Part shown: piece by piece, positions 43,201 to 51,596 of the stretch
How the letters are laid out: every line of letters starts with the position of its first letter
How positions within the stretch are numbered: position 1 is the stretch's first letter
From: Pseudomonas putida
Lineage (GTDB): Bacteria > Pseudomonadota > Gammaproteobacteria > Pseudomonadales > Pseudomonadaceae
Reading direction: 5' to 3'
DNA length: 64,000 nt
Assembly: GCF_028682175.1 (NCBI RefSeq)
Contig: NZ_JANHKS010000025.1
Location: 22,610-86,609, forward strand
The notes under the pieces: model-generated
The model's database searches: none
What the model was told of the DNA's origin: nothing
The model's input: only the letters and a program-made list of their open reading frames with translations
Program-made: the position numbers and the translations under genes

Positions 43201-43587
43201 ATGGCTTACAGCGAAAAGGTCATCGACCACTACGAGAACCCGCGCAACGTCGGCAAGATGAACGCGGAAGACCCTGATGTCGGCACCGGCATGGTCGGCG
43301 CCCCGGCGTGCGGCGACGTCATGCGCCTGCAGATCAAGGTCAACGAGCAGGGCATCATCGAAGACGCCAAGTTCAAGACTTACGGCTGCGGTTCGGCCAT
43401 TGCTTCCAGCTCCCTCGCCACCGAGTGGATGAAGGGCAAGACCCTGGACGAAGCAGAGACCATCAAGAACACCCAGCTGGCTGAAGAACTGGCCCTGCCG
43501 CCAGTGAAAATTCACTGCTCCGTACTCGCCGAAGACGCCATCAAGGCCGCCGTTCGCGATTACAAGCAGAAGAAAGGCCTGCTCTGA
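43201..43587 (+). CDS. iscU: Fe-S scaffold protein IscU
   Basis: A 128-residue scaffold on which [2Fe-2S] clusters form. Ligand cysteines are in GAPACGDVM (37), TYGCGSAIASSS (63) and IHCSVLAEDAIKAA (106), with the Asp after the first Cys. The LPPVK motif recognised by HscA directly precedes the third Cys. Length equals E. coli IscU. Confidence 0.98.
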   Translation: MAYSEKVIDHYENPRNVGKMNAEDPDVGTGMVGAPACGDVMRLQIKVNEQGIIEDAKFKTYGCGSAIASSSLATEWMKGKTLDEAETIKNTQLAEELALPPVKIHCSVLAEDAIKAAVRDYKQKKGLL

Positions 43588-43622
43588 GCAGTCTTCATCC
43601 CGCTTGCAAGTAAGGAGTCACG

Positions 43623-43946
43623 ATGGCTATCAGCATGACCGAAGCTGCCGCCAACCACGTGCGCCGTTCCCTCGAAGGGCGCGGCAAGGGTGATGGCATT
43701 CGTCTGGGCGTTCGCACGACTGGCTGTTCGGGCCTGGCGTACGTACTCGAGTTCGTCGACCAGCCGGAAAGCGAAGACACGGTGTTCGAGCACCACGGCG
43801 TCAAGGTGATCATCGATCCCAAGAGCCTGGTTTACCTGGACGGCACTGAGCTTGATTTCGTCAAGGAAGGGTTGAACGAAGGCTTCAAGTTCAACAACCC
43901 CAACTCGCGCGGTGAATGTGGCTGCGGCGAAAGCTTCAACGTCTGA
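43623..43946 (+). CDS. iscA: A-type Fe-S carrier IscA
   Basis: A 107-residue cluster carrier. The three conserved cysteines are in TTGCSGLAY (35) and ECGCGESF (99 and 101). AAGGAG precedes the ATG. It is 35 nt after iscU and 8 nt before hscB. Confidence 0.97.
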   Translation: MAISMTEAAANHVRRSLEGRGKGDGIRLGVRTTGCSGLAYVLEFVDQPESEDTVFEHHGVKVIIDPKSLVYLDGTELDFVKEGLNEGFKFNNPNSRGECGCGESFNV

Positions 43947-43954
43947 GGCTTATC

Positions 43955-44473
43955 GTGGGTACTCCTTGTCACTTTGCTCTGTTCGATCTGCAGCCGGGTT
44001 TCCTGCTGGACCTCGATTTGCTGGCCACGCGCTATCGCGAGCTTGCCCGTAGTGTGCACCCCGACCGTTTTGCCGACGCTTCCGAGCGTGAGCAACGTGT
44101 TGCGCTGGAGCGCTCGGCAAGCCTGAACGATGCCTACCAGACGCTCAAGAATGCGCCTAAGCGGGCGCGTTACCTGCTGGCGCTCAAGGGCGAAGTGCCC
44201 CTGGAAGTCACAGTGCACGACCCTGACTTCCTGATGCAGCAGATGCAGTGGCGCGAAGAACTCGAAGACCTGCAGGACGAAGCGGACCTGGATGGCGTGG
44301 CGACGTTCAAGCGTCGCCTGAAGGTGGCGCAGGAACAACTGAACGATAGCTTCGCGGCCTGTTGGGACGATGCTGCACAGCGTGAGCAGGCCGAAAGGCT
44401 GATGCGCCGCATGCAGTTCCTCGACAAGCTCTCCTACGAAGTGCGCCAGCTCGAAGAGCGCCTCGACGATTAA
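43955..44473 (+). CDS. hscB: Co-chaperone HscB
   Basis: A 172-residue J-domain protein that brings IscU to HscA. The J-domain has the HPDRF motif near 31. The C-terminal half (WREELEDLQDEADLDGVATF) forms the three-helix IscU-binding bundle. The start is GTG 43955, giving MGTPCHFALFDLQP; the upstream extension overlaps iscA and is not conserved-like. Length matches the family. Confidence 0.95.
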   Translation: MGTPCHFALFDLQPGFLLDLDLLATRYRELARSVHPDRFADASEREQRVALERSASLNDAYQTLKNAPKRARYLLALKGEVPLEVTVHDPDFLMQQMQWREELEDLQDEADLDGVATFKRRLKVAQEQLNDSFAACWDDAAQREQAERLMRRMQFLDKLSYEVRQLEERLDD

Positions 44474-44477
44474 CCCC

Positions 44478-44498
44478 GCGCCGCCTTTTGGGCGGCGC
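44478..44498 (+). other. Strong hairpin between hscB and hscA
   Basis: GCGCCGCC-TTTTG-GGCGGCGC, five bases after the hscB stop, with no T-run after it. It may limit 3' decay or tune the ratio of upstream to downstream mRNA within the operon. Confidence 0.5.
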
Positions 44499-44519
44499 GC
44501 CAGTGATATCAGAAAAGCA

Positions 44520-46382
44520 ATGGCTCTACTGCAGATCGCCGAACCCGGCCAAAGTCCAAAACCACACCAGCGCCGTCTGGCCGTCGGGATCGATCTCGGC
44601 ACCACCAACTCGCTGGTTGCTGCCCTGCGCAGTGGCATCAGTGAGCCGCTCCCGGATCAGGATGGCCAGGTCATCCTGCCGTCGGCCGTGCGTTATCACG
44701 CCGATCGCGTCGAGGTCGGCCAGTCCGCCAAGGACGCTGCCGCCACCGATCCCTTGAACACCATCATTTCGGTCAAGCGCCTCATGGGGCGTGGTATTTC
44801 CGATGTGAAGCACCTGGGCGAGCAGTTGCCTTACCGCTTCATCGGCGGCGAGTCGCACATGCCGTTCATCGAGACCGTTCAGGGTGCGAAAAGCCCGGTT
44901 GAAGTGTCCGCCGACATCCTCAAGGTGCTGCGCCAGCGCGCAGAAGCCACGCTGGGTGGCGAGCTGGTCGGTGCGGTGATTACCGTTCCTGCCTACTTTG
45001 ACGATGCTCAGCGCCAGGCCACCAAGGACGCCGCCAAGCTGGCGGGCCTGACCGTGCTGCGCCTGCTCAACGAGCCCACCGCTGCGGCGGTGGCCTATGG
45101 TCTGGACCAGAACGCCGAAGGCATCGTGGCCATCTATGACCTGGGCGGCGGCACATTCGATATCTCGATCCTGCGCCTGACCGGCGGTGTGTTCGAAGTC
45201 ATGGCCACCGGCGGCGACAGCGCCCTGGGCGGTGACGACTTCGACTACGCCATTGCCAGTTGGATCATTGCCGAGGCTGGTCTGTCGGACGACCTGGACC
45301 CAGCAGCCCAGCGCAGCCTGATGCAGACCGCTTGCGCCGCAAAAGAAGCGCTGACCGATGCCGATTCGGTGGACGTCGCTTATGGCTCGTGGACTGGCGT
45401 GCTGAGCCGCAGCGGTTTCGACGCGCTGATCGAACCGATGATCGCCCGTAGCCTCAAGGCCTGCCGTCGCGCCGTGCGTGACAGCGGCATCGAGCTGGAC
45501 GAAGTCGAGGCGGTGGTCATGGTCGGTGGATCGACCCGCGTGCCTCGCGTGCGTGACGCGGTTGCCGAGCTGTTCGGCCGCCAGCCGTTGACCGAAATCG
45601 ATCCGGATCAGGTGGTTGCCATTGGTGCAGCGATCCAGGCCGATACGCTGGCAGGCAACAAGCGCGATGGTGGCGAGTTGCTGCTGCTGGATGTGATTCC
45701 GCTGTCCCTGGGTCTTGAGACCATGGGCGGCCTGATGGAAAAGGTCATTCCGCGCAACACCACGATTCCCGTGGCCCGTGCCCAGGAATTCACCACTTAC
45801 AAGGACGGCCAGTCGGCCATGATGATTCACGTGCTGCAAGGCGAGCGTGAACTGATCAGCGACTGCCGTTCGTTGGCCCGCTTTGATCTGCGCGGCATTC
45901 CGGCCATGGTGGCCGGCGCTGCGAAGATTCGTGTCACCTTCCAGGTCGATGCCGACGGTCTGCTGAGTGTTTCCGCTCGCGAGCTGGCTTCGGGCGTGGA
46001 GTCGAGCATTCAGGTCAAGCCGTCCTACGGCCTGACCGACGGCGAAATCGCCCGCATGCTCAAGGATTCGTTCCAGTATGCCGGTGATGACAAGGTGGCC
46101 CGTGTGCTGCGTGAGCAGCAGGTCGATGCCCAGCGCCTGATCGAAGCCGTCGAAGGCGCGCTGCAGGCCGACGGCGAGCGTTTGCTCGACGCCGAAGAGC
46201 GCATGGTCATCGAGATGCAGGTCGAAGAACTCCGTGAATTGATGAAGGGCACCGACGGTGCGGCCATCGAGCAGCAGACCAAGCGTCTGTCGCAGGTGAC
46301 CGATGCGTTCGCGGCCCGCCGCCTGGACTCGACGGTGAAAGCCGCGTTGGCCGGGCGCAACCTGAATGAGATTGAGGAATAA
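44520..46382 (+). CDS. hscA: Specialised Hsp70 chaperone HscA
   Basis: A 620-residue ATPase that binds the LPPVK motif of IscU and promotes cluster release. Nucleotide-binding motifs: VGIDLGTTNSLVA (20-32), AVITVPAYFDDAQRQATKDA read in the phosphate region, YDLGGGTFDIS and VVMVGGSTRVP. The substrate domain starts near DVIPLSLGLETMGG. The lid is shorter than that of DnaK, as usual for HscA. It is 2 nt before fdx. Confidence 0.97.
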   Translation: MALLQIAEPGQSPKPHQRRLAVGIDLGTTNSLVAALRSGISEPLPDQDGQVILPSAVRYHADRVEVGQSAKDAAATDPLNTIISVKRLMGRGISDVKHLGEQLPYRFIGGESHMPFIETVQGAKSPVEVSADILKVLRQRAEATLGGELVGAVITVPAYFDDAQRQATKDAAKLAGLTVLRLLNEPTAAAVAYGLDQNAEGIVAIYDLGGGTFDISILRLTGGVFEVMATGGDSALGGDDFDYAIASWIIAEAGLSDDLDPAAQRSLMQTACAAKEALTDADSVDVAYGSWTGVLSRSGFDALIEPMIARSLKACRRAVRDSGIELDEVEAVVMVGGSTRVPRVRDAVAELFGRQPLTEIDPDQVVAIGAAIQADTLAGNKRDGGELLLLDVIPLSLGLETMGGLMEKVIPRNTTIPVARAQEFTTYKDGQSAMMIHVLQGERELISDCRSLARFDLRGIPAMVAGAAKIRVTFQVDADGLLSVSARELASGVESSIQVKPSYGLTDGEIARMLKDSFQYAGDDKVARVLREQQVDAQRLIEAVEGALQADGERLLDAEERMVIEMQVEELRELMKGTDGAAIEQQTKRLSQVTDAFAARRLDSTVKAALAGRNLNEIEE

Positions 46383-46384
46383 CG

Positions 46385-46726
46385 ATGCCGCAGGTGATTT
46401 TTCTGCCCCACAAGGAATTCTGCCCGGACGGGCTGGTGGTCGAGGCTGAGCCGGGCACGTCGATCCTGGAGCTCGCCCACGAGCACCATATCGAGATGGA
46501 AAGTGCCTGCGGCGGCGTCTGTGCCTGCACCACTTGCCACTGCATCATCCGCGAAGGCTTCAACTCGCTGGAAGAAGCCGATGAGCTGGAAGAAGACTAC
46601 CTCGATCGTGCCTGGGGCCTTGAGGCGACTTCGCGCCTGGCGTGCCAGGCCAAGGTCGGGACCGAAGACCTGACCGTCGAAATCCCGAAATATTCGCTTA
46701 ACCATGCAGCCGAAGCGCCGCACTGA
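46385..46726 (+). CDS. fdx: Isc-type [2Fe-2S] ferredoxin
   Basis: A 113-residue electron carrier for the Isc system. Cluster cysteines are in ACGGVCACTTCHC (42, 48, 51) and RLACQAKVG (87). The acidic patch LEEADELEEDYLD is typical of adrenodoxin-type ferredoxins that bind IscS. Length matches E. coli Fdx. Confidence 0.97.
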   Translation: MPQVIFLPHKEFCPDGLVVEAEPGTSILELAHEHHIEMESACGGVCACTTCHCIIREGFNSLEEADELEEDYLDRAWGLEATSRLACQAKVGTEDLTVEIPKYSLNHAAEAPH

Positions 46727-46739
46727 CCGAGGGATTGTC

Positions 46740-46940
46740 ATGAGCTACGGTTGGAATGACGTACAACGCATCGCCGAAGAGCTGGCCGAAGCCCATCCGG
46801 GCGTCGATCCGTACTCGGTAGGGTTCGTCAAACTGCAACAGATGATTCAGCAACTGCCGGATTTCGATGACACTTCTGGCCGGGTCGGCGAGAAGGTCCT
46901 GGAGGCGGTTCAGACCCTTTGGGTCGACGAAATAGACTGA
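46740..46940 (+). CDS. iscX: IscX
   Basis: A 66-residue acidic protein that binds IscS and iron and tunes desulfurase rate. MSYGWNDVQRIAEELAEAHP and the ending TLWVDEID are characteristic. The ATG at 46740 gives the family length; the frame from 46704 overlaps fdx. Last gene of the isc operon, followed by a hairpin terminator. Confidence 0.94.
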   Translation: MSYGWNDVQRIAEELAEAHPGVDPYSVGFVKLQQMIQQLPDFDDTSGRVGEKVLEAVQTLWVDEID

Positions 46941-46969
46941 TCGTCTCTGCAGGTTAGGCAATACATGAG

Positions 46970-47000
46970 AACCCGCGTATAATTCGCGGGTTTAATTTTT
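46970..47000 (+). terminator. Palindrome between iscX and ndk: terminator with TATAATT loop
   Basis: AACCCGCG-TATAATT-CGCGGGTT (46970-46992) is a perfect 8-bp stem followed by TTTAATTTTT. As DNA, its loop is a consensus -10 hexamer placed about 48 nt before ndk. It may thus end the isc operon and also hold the ndk promoter. Confidence 0.65.
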
Positions 47001-47030
47001 CGCAAAACTCACTGTTTCTGGAGTTACACC

Positions 47031-47456
47031 ATGGCTGTTCAACGTACTTTCTCGATCATCAAGCCTGATGCCGTTGCCAAAAACGTAATCGGCGAGATCA
47101 CCACCCGCTTCGAAAAAGCCGGTCTGCGCGTCGTGGCTTCGAAACTGAAGCAACTGTCCAAAGCCGAAGCAGAAGGTTTCTACGCTGAGCACAGCGCTCG
47201 CGGTTTCTTCGGTGACCTGGTTGCCTTCATGACTTCCGGTCCAGTTGTCGTTCAGGTTCTGGAAGGCGAAAACGCCATCCTGGCAAACCGTGAGCTGATG
47301 GGCGCTACCAACCCTAAAGAAGCTGCTGCCGGCACCATCCGCGCTGACTTCGCCGAGTCCATCGACGCCAACGCCGTTCACGGTTCGGACTCCGAAGCTG
47401 CTGCTGCTCGCGAAATCGCTTACTTCTTCGCTGCTACCGAGGTAACCACTCGCTAA
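47031..47456 (+). CDS. ndk: Nucleoside diphosphate kinase
   Basis: A 141-residue enzyme that balances nucleoside triphosphates through a phospho-His intermediate. RTFSIIKPDAVAKN at the start and NAVHGSDS near 115 (active His) are diagnostic. Codon use is strongly biased, as in highly expressed genes. It is 27 nt upstream of rlmN. Confidence 0.98.
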   Translation: MAVQRTFSIIKPDAVAKNVIGEITTRFEKAGLRVVASKLKQLSKAEAEGFYAEHSARGFFGDLVAFMTSGPVVVQVLEGENAILANRELMGATNPKEAAAGTIRADFAESIDANAVHGSDSEAAAAREIAYFFAATEVTTR

Positions 47457-47483
47457 GCTGCCGCTGCGAGTGAGGGTGAATCC

Positions 47484-48632
47484 ATGACTGATACAACTGG
47501 TAAAATCAACCTGTTGGGCCTGACCCAGCCGGAAATGGAAAAATTCTTCGAGTCCATCGGGGAGAAACGCTTCCGTGCCGGTCAGGTCATGAAGTGGATT
47601 CACCACTATGGCGTCGATAACTTCGAAGCCATGACGAACGTCGGCAAGGCGCTGCGCGAAAAGCTCGAGCGTCGTGCCGAAATTCGTGGTCCTGAAGTCG
47701 TCAGCGAGGACATCTCCAGCGACGGTACCCGTAAATGGGTCGTTCGCGTGGCGTCCGGCAGCTGCGTCGAGACCGTCTACATTCCGCAGGGCAAGCGCGG
47801 CACCTTGTGCGTGTCTTCCCAGGCGGGCTGCGCCCTGGATTGCAGTTTCTGCTCCACCGGCAAGCAAGGCTTCAACAGCAACCTCACCGCCGCCGAAGTC
47901 ATTGGCCAGGTGTGGATTGCCAACAAATCCTTCGGCAGTGTCCCGGCGACCGTCGACCGTGCCATCACCAACGTGGTGATGATGGGCATGGGCGAGCCAT
48001 TGCTGAACTTCGATAATGTCATTTCGGCCATGCGTCTGATGATGGACGACTTTGGCTATGGCATTTCCAAACGTCGGGTGACCCTGTCTACCTCCGGCGT
48101 GGTGCCGATGATCGACGTGCTGGCCCAGCACATCGACGTCTCCCTGGCCCTGTCGCTGCACGCGCCAAACGACGCGCTGCGCAACCAGTTGGTGCCGATC
48201 AACAAGAAATACCCGCTCAAGATGCTGCTCGAGTCCTGCCGCAACTACATGTCGGCGCTGGGCGAGAAGCGCGTCCTGACCATCGAGTACACCTTGCTCA
48301 AGGATATCAACGACAAGCCTGAGCACGCGGTCGAGATGATCGAGCTGCTCAAGGACACTCCCTGCAAGATCAACCTGATTCCGTTCAACCCGTTCCCGCA
48401 TTCCGGTTACGAGCGCCCGAGCAACAACGCGATCCGTCGTTTCCAGGATCTGCTGCACCAGGCTGGATTCAACGTCACCGTGCGCACCACCCGCGGTGAA
48501 GACATCGATGCTGCCTGCGGCCAGTTGGTCGGGCAGGTAATGGACCGCACTCGTCGCAGCGAACGCTACATCGCTGTGCGCGAACTCAGCGCCGAGCCCG
48601 ACGGGGCCCAGGCCGCTGCCGCTCGCAACTGA
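47484..48632 (+). CDS. rlmN: Dual-specificity rRNA/tRNA adenine-C2 methyltransferase RlmN
   Basis: A 382-residue radical-SAM enzyme that methylates A2503 of 23S rRNA and A37 of some tRNAs. The cluster motif is CALDCSFCSTGKQGF near 116 (C-x3-C-x2-C). The methyl-carrying Cys lies in RGEDIDAACGQL near the end. VMMGMGEPLLN is a further signature. The C-terminal tail is slightly extended (GAQAAAARN). It follows ndk closely and needs the Fe-S system encoded upstream. Confidence 0.97.
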   Translation: MTDTTGKINLLGLTQPEMEKFFESIGEKRFRAGQVMKWIHHYGVDNFEAMTNVGKALREKLERRAEIRGPEVVSEDISSDGTRKWVVRVASGSCVETVYIPQGKRGTLCVSSQAGCALDCSFCSTGKQGFNSNLTAAEVIGQVWIANKSFGSVPATVDRAITNVVMMGMGEPLLNFDNVISAMRLMMDDFGYGISKRRVTLSTSGVVPMIDVLAQHIDVSLALSLHAPNDALRNQLVPINKKYPLKMLLESCRNYMSALGEKRVLTIEYTLLKDINDKPEHAVEMIELLKDTPCKINLIPFNPFPHSGYERPSNNAIRRFQDLLHQAGFNVTVRTTRGEDIDAACGQLVGQVMDRTRRSERYIAVRELSAEPDGAQAAAARN

Positions 48633-48658
48633 CTGCGAACTTGACCGAGAGGATCTCT

Positions 48659-49417
48659 ATGTCCCTGCGCGCTGCGCTGCTGCTGTGTCTTGTCACGTTG
48701 ATGGCCGGTTGTGTGTCCACCGGCAATGTCGATCCGCTGAGTACCAGCAAGGGACGTGATGAGGCTCGTCAGGCGTATGTGCAACTGGGGCTGGGATATC
48801 TTCAGCAAGGTCAGACGGAACGGGCCAAGGCGCCGCTGAAGAAGGCGCTGGAACTCAACAGCTCCGATGCCGACGCCAACGCCGCCCTGGCCCTGGTATT
48901 CCAGACCGAGCTCGAGCCGCAACTGGCCGATGAGTATTACGCCAAGGCGCTGTCCTCGCGGCCCGGAGATGCCCGCATCCTCAACAACTACGGCGGTTTC
49001 CTCTACGAGCAGAAGCGCTACAAGGAAGCCTACGCGCGCTTTGAGCAGGCCGCCGATGATAATCTCTACGCTGAGCGTGCCAGGGTGTTCGAAAACCTGG
49101 GCATGACGGCGCTCAAGCTCGATGACCGCGCCCAGGCGCTGGAGCACTTCAACAAAGCCTTGAGGCTCGATCGTCAACAACCACGCGCTTTGCTGGAAAT
49201 GGCTGAGTTGTCTTACGAAGACAGGCATTATGTGCCGGCGCGTGACTATTACGACCGTTTCAGCCAGCTTAGCGAGCAGAATGCACGCAGTCTGTTGCTC
49301 GGCACTCGCTTGGCGAAGATTTATGACGATCGCAACAAGGCGGCCAGTTATGGCCTGCTACTCAAAAGACTCTATCCCGGTACCCCGGAATATCAGCAAT
49401 ACCTGTCGGAGCAATGA
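48659..49417 (+). CDS. pilF: Type IV pilus biogenesis lipoprotein PilF/PilW
   Basis: A 252-residue lipoprotein (lipobox LMAGC, Cys16) with TPR repeats from about 40 to 200 (QAYVQLGLGYLQQGQTERAK, ALELNSSDADANAALALVFQ, and further units). PilF pilots the secretin PilQ to the outer membrane. ATG 48659 has GAGGAT upstream; the frame from 48641 begins six residues earlier without a ribosome site. Its stop overlaps the rodZ start. Confidence 0.93.
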   Translation: MSLRAALLLCLVTLMAGCVSTGNVDPLSTSKGRDEARQAYVQLGLGYLQQGQTERAKAPLKKALELNSSDADANAALALVFQTELEPQLADEYYAKALSSRPGDARILNNYGGFLYEQKRYKEAYARFEQAADDNLYAERARVFENLGMTALKLDDRAQALEHFNKALRLDRQQPRALLEMAELSYEDRHYVPARDYYDRFSQLSEQNARSLLLGTRLAKIYDDRNKAASYGLLLKRLYPGTPEYQQYLSEQ

Positions 49418-50463
49418 TGAAAGCGGCGCATCCCGAAGTTGTAGCAGCCACTCGCACGAACCCTGGTGAAACCCTGCGCCAGGCTCGCGAGAGCAGAAAC
49501 TGGTCGCTGCCAGATGTGGCTTTGAGGCTGAACCTCACCTCGACTTCCCTGGGTTATGTGGAAGCGGGCGATTTTGACAAGCTCCCCGGCCATACCTTTG
49601 CCCGGGGCTACATCCGTGCCTACGCGAAATTGCTGGGCCTGGACCAGGCAGCCCTGGTCAACGATTTCGACCAGTACACCGGCACCGACGGCAAGGGCAG
49701 CAACGTCCATGCCCTGGGGCGCATCGAAGAACCCGTGCGCCTGTCCCACAACATCCTGCGCATCGTCAGCCTGTTGCTGCTGGTCGCCCTGATCGGCGGC
49801 GGCTTCGTCTGGTGGCAGGATCAGGCGACCCTGCGCGGCAAGGAACCGACCAGCCTGGGCATGGAACACGTCGAAGTCGAAAGCGCCGACGGCACCACCC
49901 AGATTCACCCACTGGACGAGCCTGAAGAACAGGCTGCGACCCAGGCCCAGAACAGCACCACCGCGCCGCTGCCGCTCAACAATGCCGAGCCGGCCGCGCC
50001 CGCCACCACGACGCCTGCTGCGCCAACCGCGCCTGCGCCGTCCACCACTGCGCCTGCCACGGCCACCGCCACAGCGCCTGCCCACGGCACCGTTGCCAAC
50101 CCGGCCGCACCGGTTGCGCCTGCGCACACTGCACCTGCACCAACGGCGGCGACCGCAACTGCTCCAGCCCCGGCCACTGCGCCTGCGCCTGCAGCGACTG
50201 AAACTGCACCGACCCCGGCAGGTTTTGGCCAGGTCCAGATCCAGTTCAGCGCCGATTGCTGGTTCCAGGTCACCGACGCCAATGGCAAGGTCCTGACCAG
50301 TGGCCTCAAACGCAGCGGCGACAGCATCAACGTCAGTGGCAAGCCGCCGCTGGCCGTGCGCCTGGGCGTCGCCCGTGCCGCGCAAGTGAGCTACAACGGA
50401 CAGCCTGTGGATGTCGCACCATTTACCTCGGGCCAGACCGCCCGTATGAAACTGGGGCAATAA
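49414..50463 (+). CDS. rodZ: RodZ-type cell-shape HTH membrane protein
   Basis: A 349-residue bitopic protein linking MreB to the elongation machinery. Residues 15-90 are a cytoplasmic HTH (LRQARESRNWSLPDVALRLN, KLPGHTFARGYIRAYAKLLG). One membrane segment spans 115-132 (IVSLLLLVALIGGGFVWW). A periplasmic linker of almost pure Pro/Ala/Thr occupies 180-268. The C-terminal DUF4115 domain starts near VQIQFSADCWFQVTDANG. It overlaps pilF and is 3 nt before ispG, as in many gammaproteobacteria. Confidence 0.92.
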   Translation: MMKAAHPEVVAATRTNPGETLRQARESRNWSLPDVALRLNLTSTSLGYVEAGDFDKLPGHTFARGYIRAYAKLLGLDQAALVNDFDQYTGTDGKGSNVHALGRIEEPVRLSHNILRIVSLLLLVALIGGGFVWWQDQATLRGKEPTSLGMEHVEVESADGTTQIHPLDEPEEQAATQAQNSTTAPLPLNNAEPAAPATTTPAAPTAPAPSTTAPATATATAPAHGTVANPAAPVAPAHTAPAPTAATATAPAPATAPAPAATETAPTPAGFGQVQIQFSADCWFQVTDANGKVLTSGLKRSGDSINVSGKPPLAVRLGVARAAQVSYNGQPVDVAPFTSGQTARMKLGQ

Positions 50464-50466
50464 GTC

Positions 50467-51576
50467 ATGCACGGTGAATCCCCGATCAAGCGTCGCGAAT
50501 CTCGTAAAATCTGGGTCGGCTCGGTGCCGGTCGGTGGCGATGCCCCGATCGCAGTACAGAGCATGACCAACAGCGACACCAACGATGTGGCCGCCACGGT
50601 CGTCCAGATCAACCGTCTGGAAGCGGCGGGCGTGGACATCGTTCGCGTGTCCGTGCCTGACATGGACGCCGCCGAGGCGTTCGGCCGCATCAAGCAACTG
50701 GTCAAGGTGCCTCTGGTCGCCGACATCCACTTCGACTACAAGATCGCCCTGCGCGTGGCTGAGCTGGGTGTCGATTGCCTGCGCATCAACCCGGGCAACA
50801 TCGGCCGCGAAGACCGCGTGCGTGCTGTGGTCGATGCTGCGCGTGATCGCGGCATCCCGATCCGGATCGGCGTCAACGCAGGCTCCCTGGAAAAGGACCT
50901 GCAGAAGAAGTACGGCGAGCCGACGCCGGCGGCCCTGGTCGAGTCCGCCCTGCGCCACGTCGAACATCTGGAGCGCCTGAATTTCCAGGACTTCAAGGTC
51001 AGCGTTAAAGCCTCCGACGTGTTCATGGCCGTTGAAGCCTACCGCCTGCTGGCCAAGGAAATCGTCCAGCCGCTGCACCTGGGCATCACCGAAGCCGGTG
51101 GTTTGCGTTCAGGCACAGTGAAATCGGCCGTCGGCCTAGGTATGCTGCTGGCCGAAGGAATCGGCGATACCATCCGTATCTCGCTGGCCGCCGATCCTGT
51201 GGAAGAAGTGAAAGTCGGCTACGACATCCTCAAGTCGCTGCACCTGCGTTCCCGTGGCATCAACTTCATCGCCTGCCCGAGCTGCTCGCGGCAGAACTTC
51301 GATGTGGTCAAGACCATGAATGAGCTGGAAGGGCGCCTTGAAGACCTGCTGGTGCCGCTGGACGTGGCGGTGATCGGTTGTGTGGTCAACGGTCCAGGCG
51401 AAGCCAAGGAGGCCCATGTCGGCCTCACCGGCGGTACGCCGAACCTGATCTACATCGATGGCAAGCCGTCGCAAAAGCTGACCAATGACAACCTTGTGGA
51501 CGAGCTTGAACGCCTGATCCGCGAGAAAGCGGCCGAAAAGGTCCAGGCCGACGCAGCGCTGATCGTTCGCGGCTAA
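50467..51576 (+). CDS. ispG: 4-hydroxy-3-methylbut-2-enyl diphosphate synthase
   Basis: A 369-residue [4Fe-4S] enzyme of the MEP isoprenoid pathway. The N-terminal TIM barrel shows VQSMTNSDTNDV and GNIGREDRV. Cluster ligands are in ACPSCSRQNFD near 270 and GCVVNGPGEAKEAHVG near 303. Length is normal. It depends on Fe-S assembly and electron supply (flavodoxin/ferredoxin). Confidence 0.97.
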   Translation: MHGESPIKRRESRKIWVGSVPVGGDAPIAVQSMTNSDTNDVAATVVQINRLEAAGVDIVRVSVPDMDAAEAFGRIKQLVKVPLVADIHFDYKIALRVAELGVDCLRINPGNIGREDRVRAVVDAARDRGIPIRIGVNAGSLEKDLQKKYGEPTPAALVESALRHVEHLERLNFQDFKVSVKASDVFMAVEAYRLLAKEIVQPLHLGITEAGGLRSGTVKSAVGLGMLLAEGIGDTIRISLAADPVEEVKVGYDILKSLHLRSRGINFIACPSCSRQNFDVVKTMNELEGRLEDLLVPLDVAVIGCVVNGPGEAKEAHVGLTGGTPNLIYIDGKPSQKLTNDNLVDELERLIREKAAEKVQADAALIVRG

Positions 51577-51596
51577 CCCGTTTTCAAGGAATTTTT

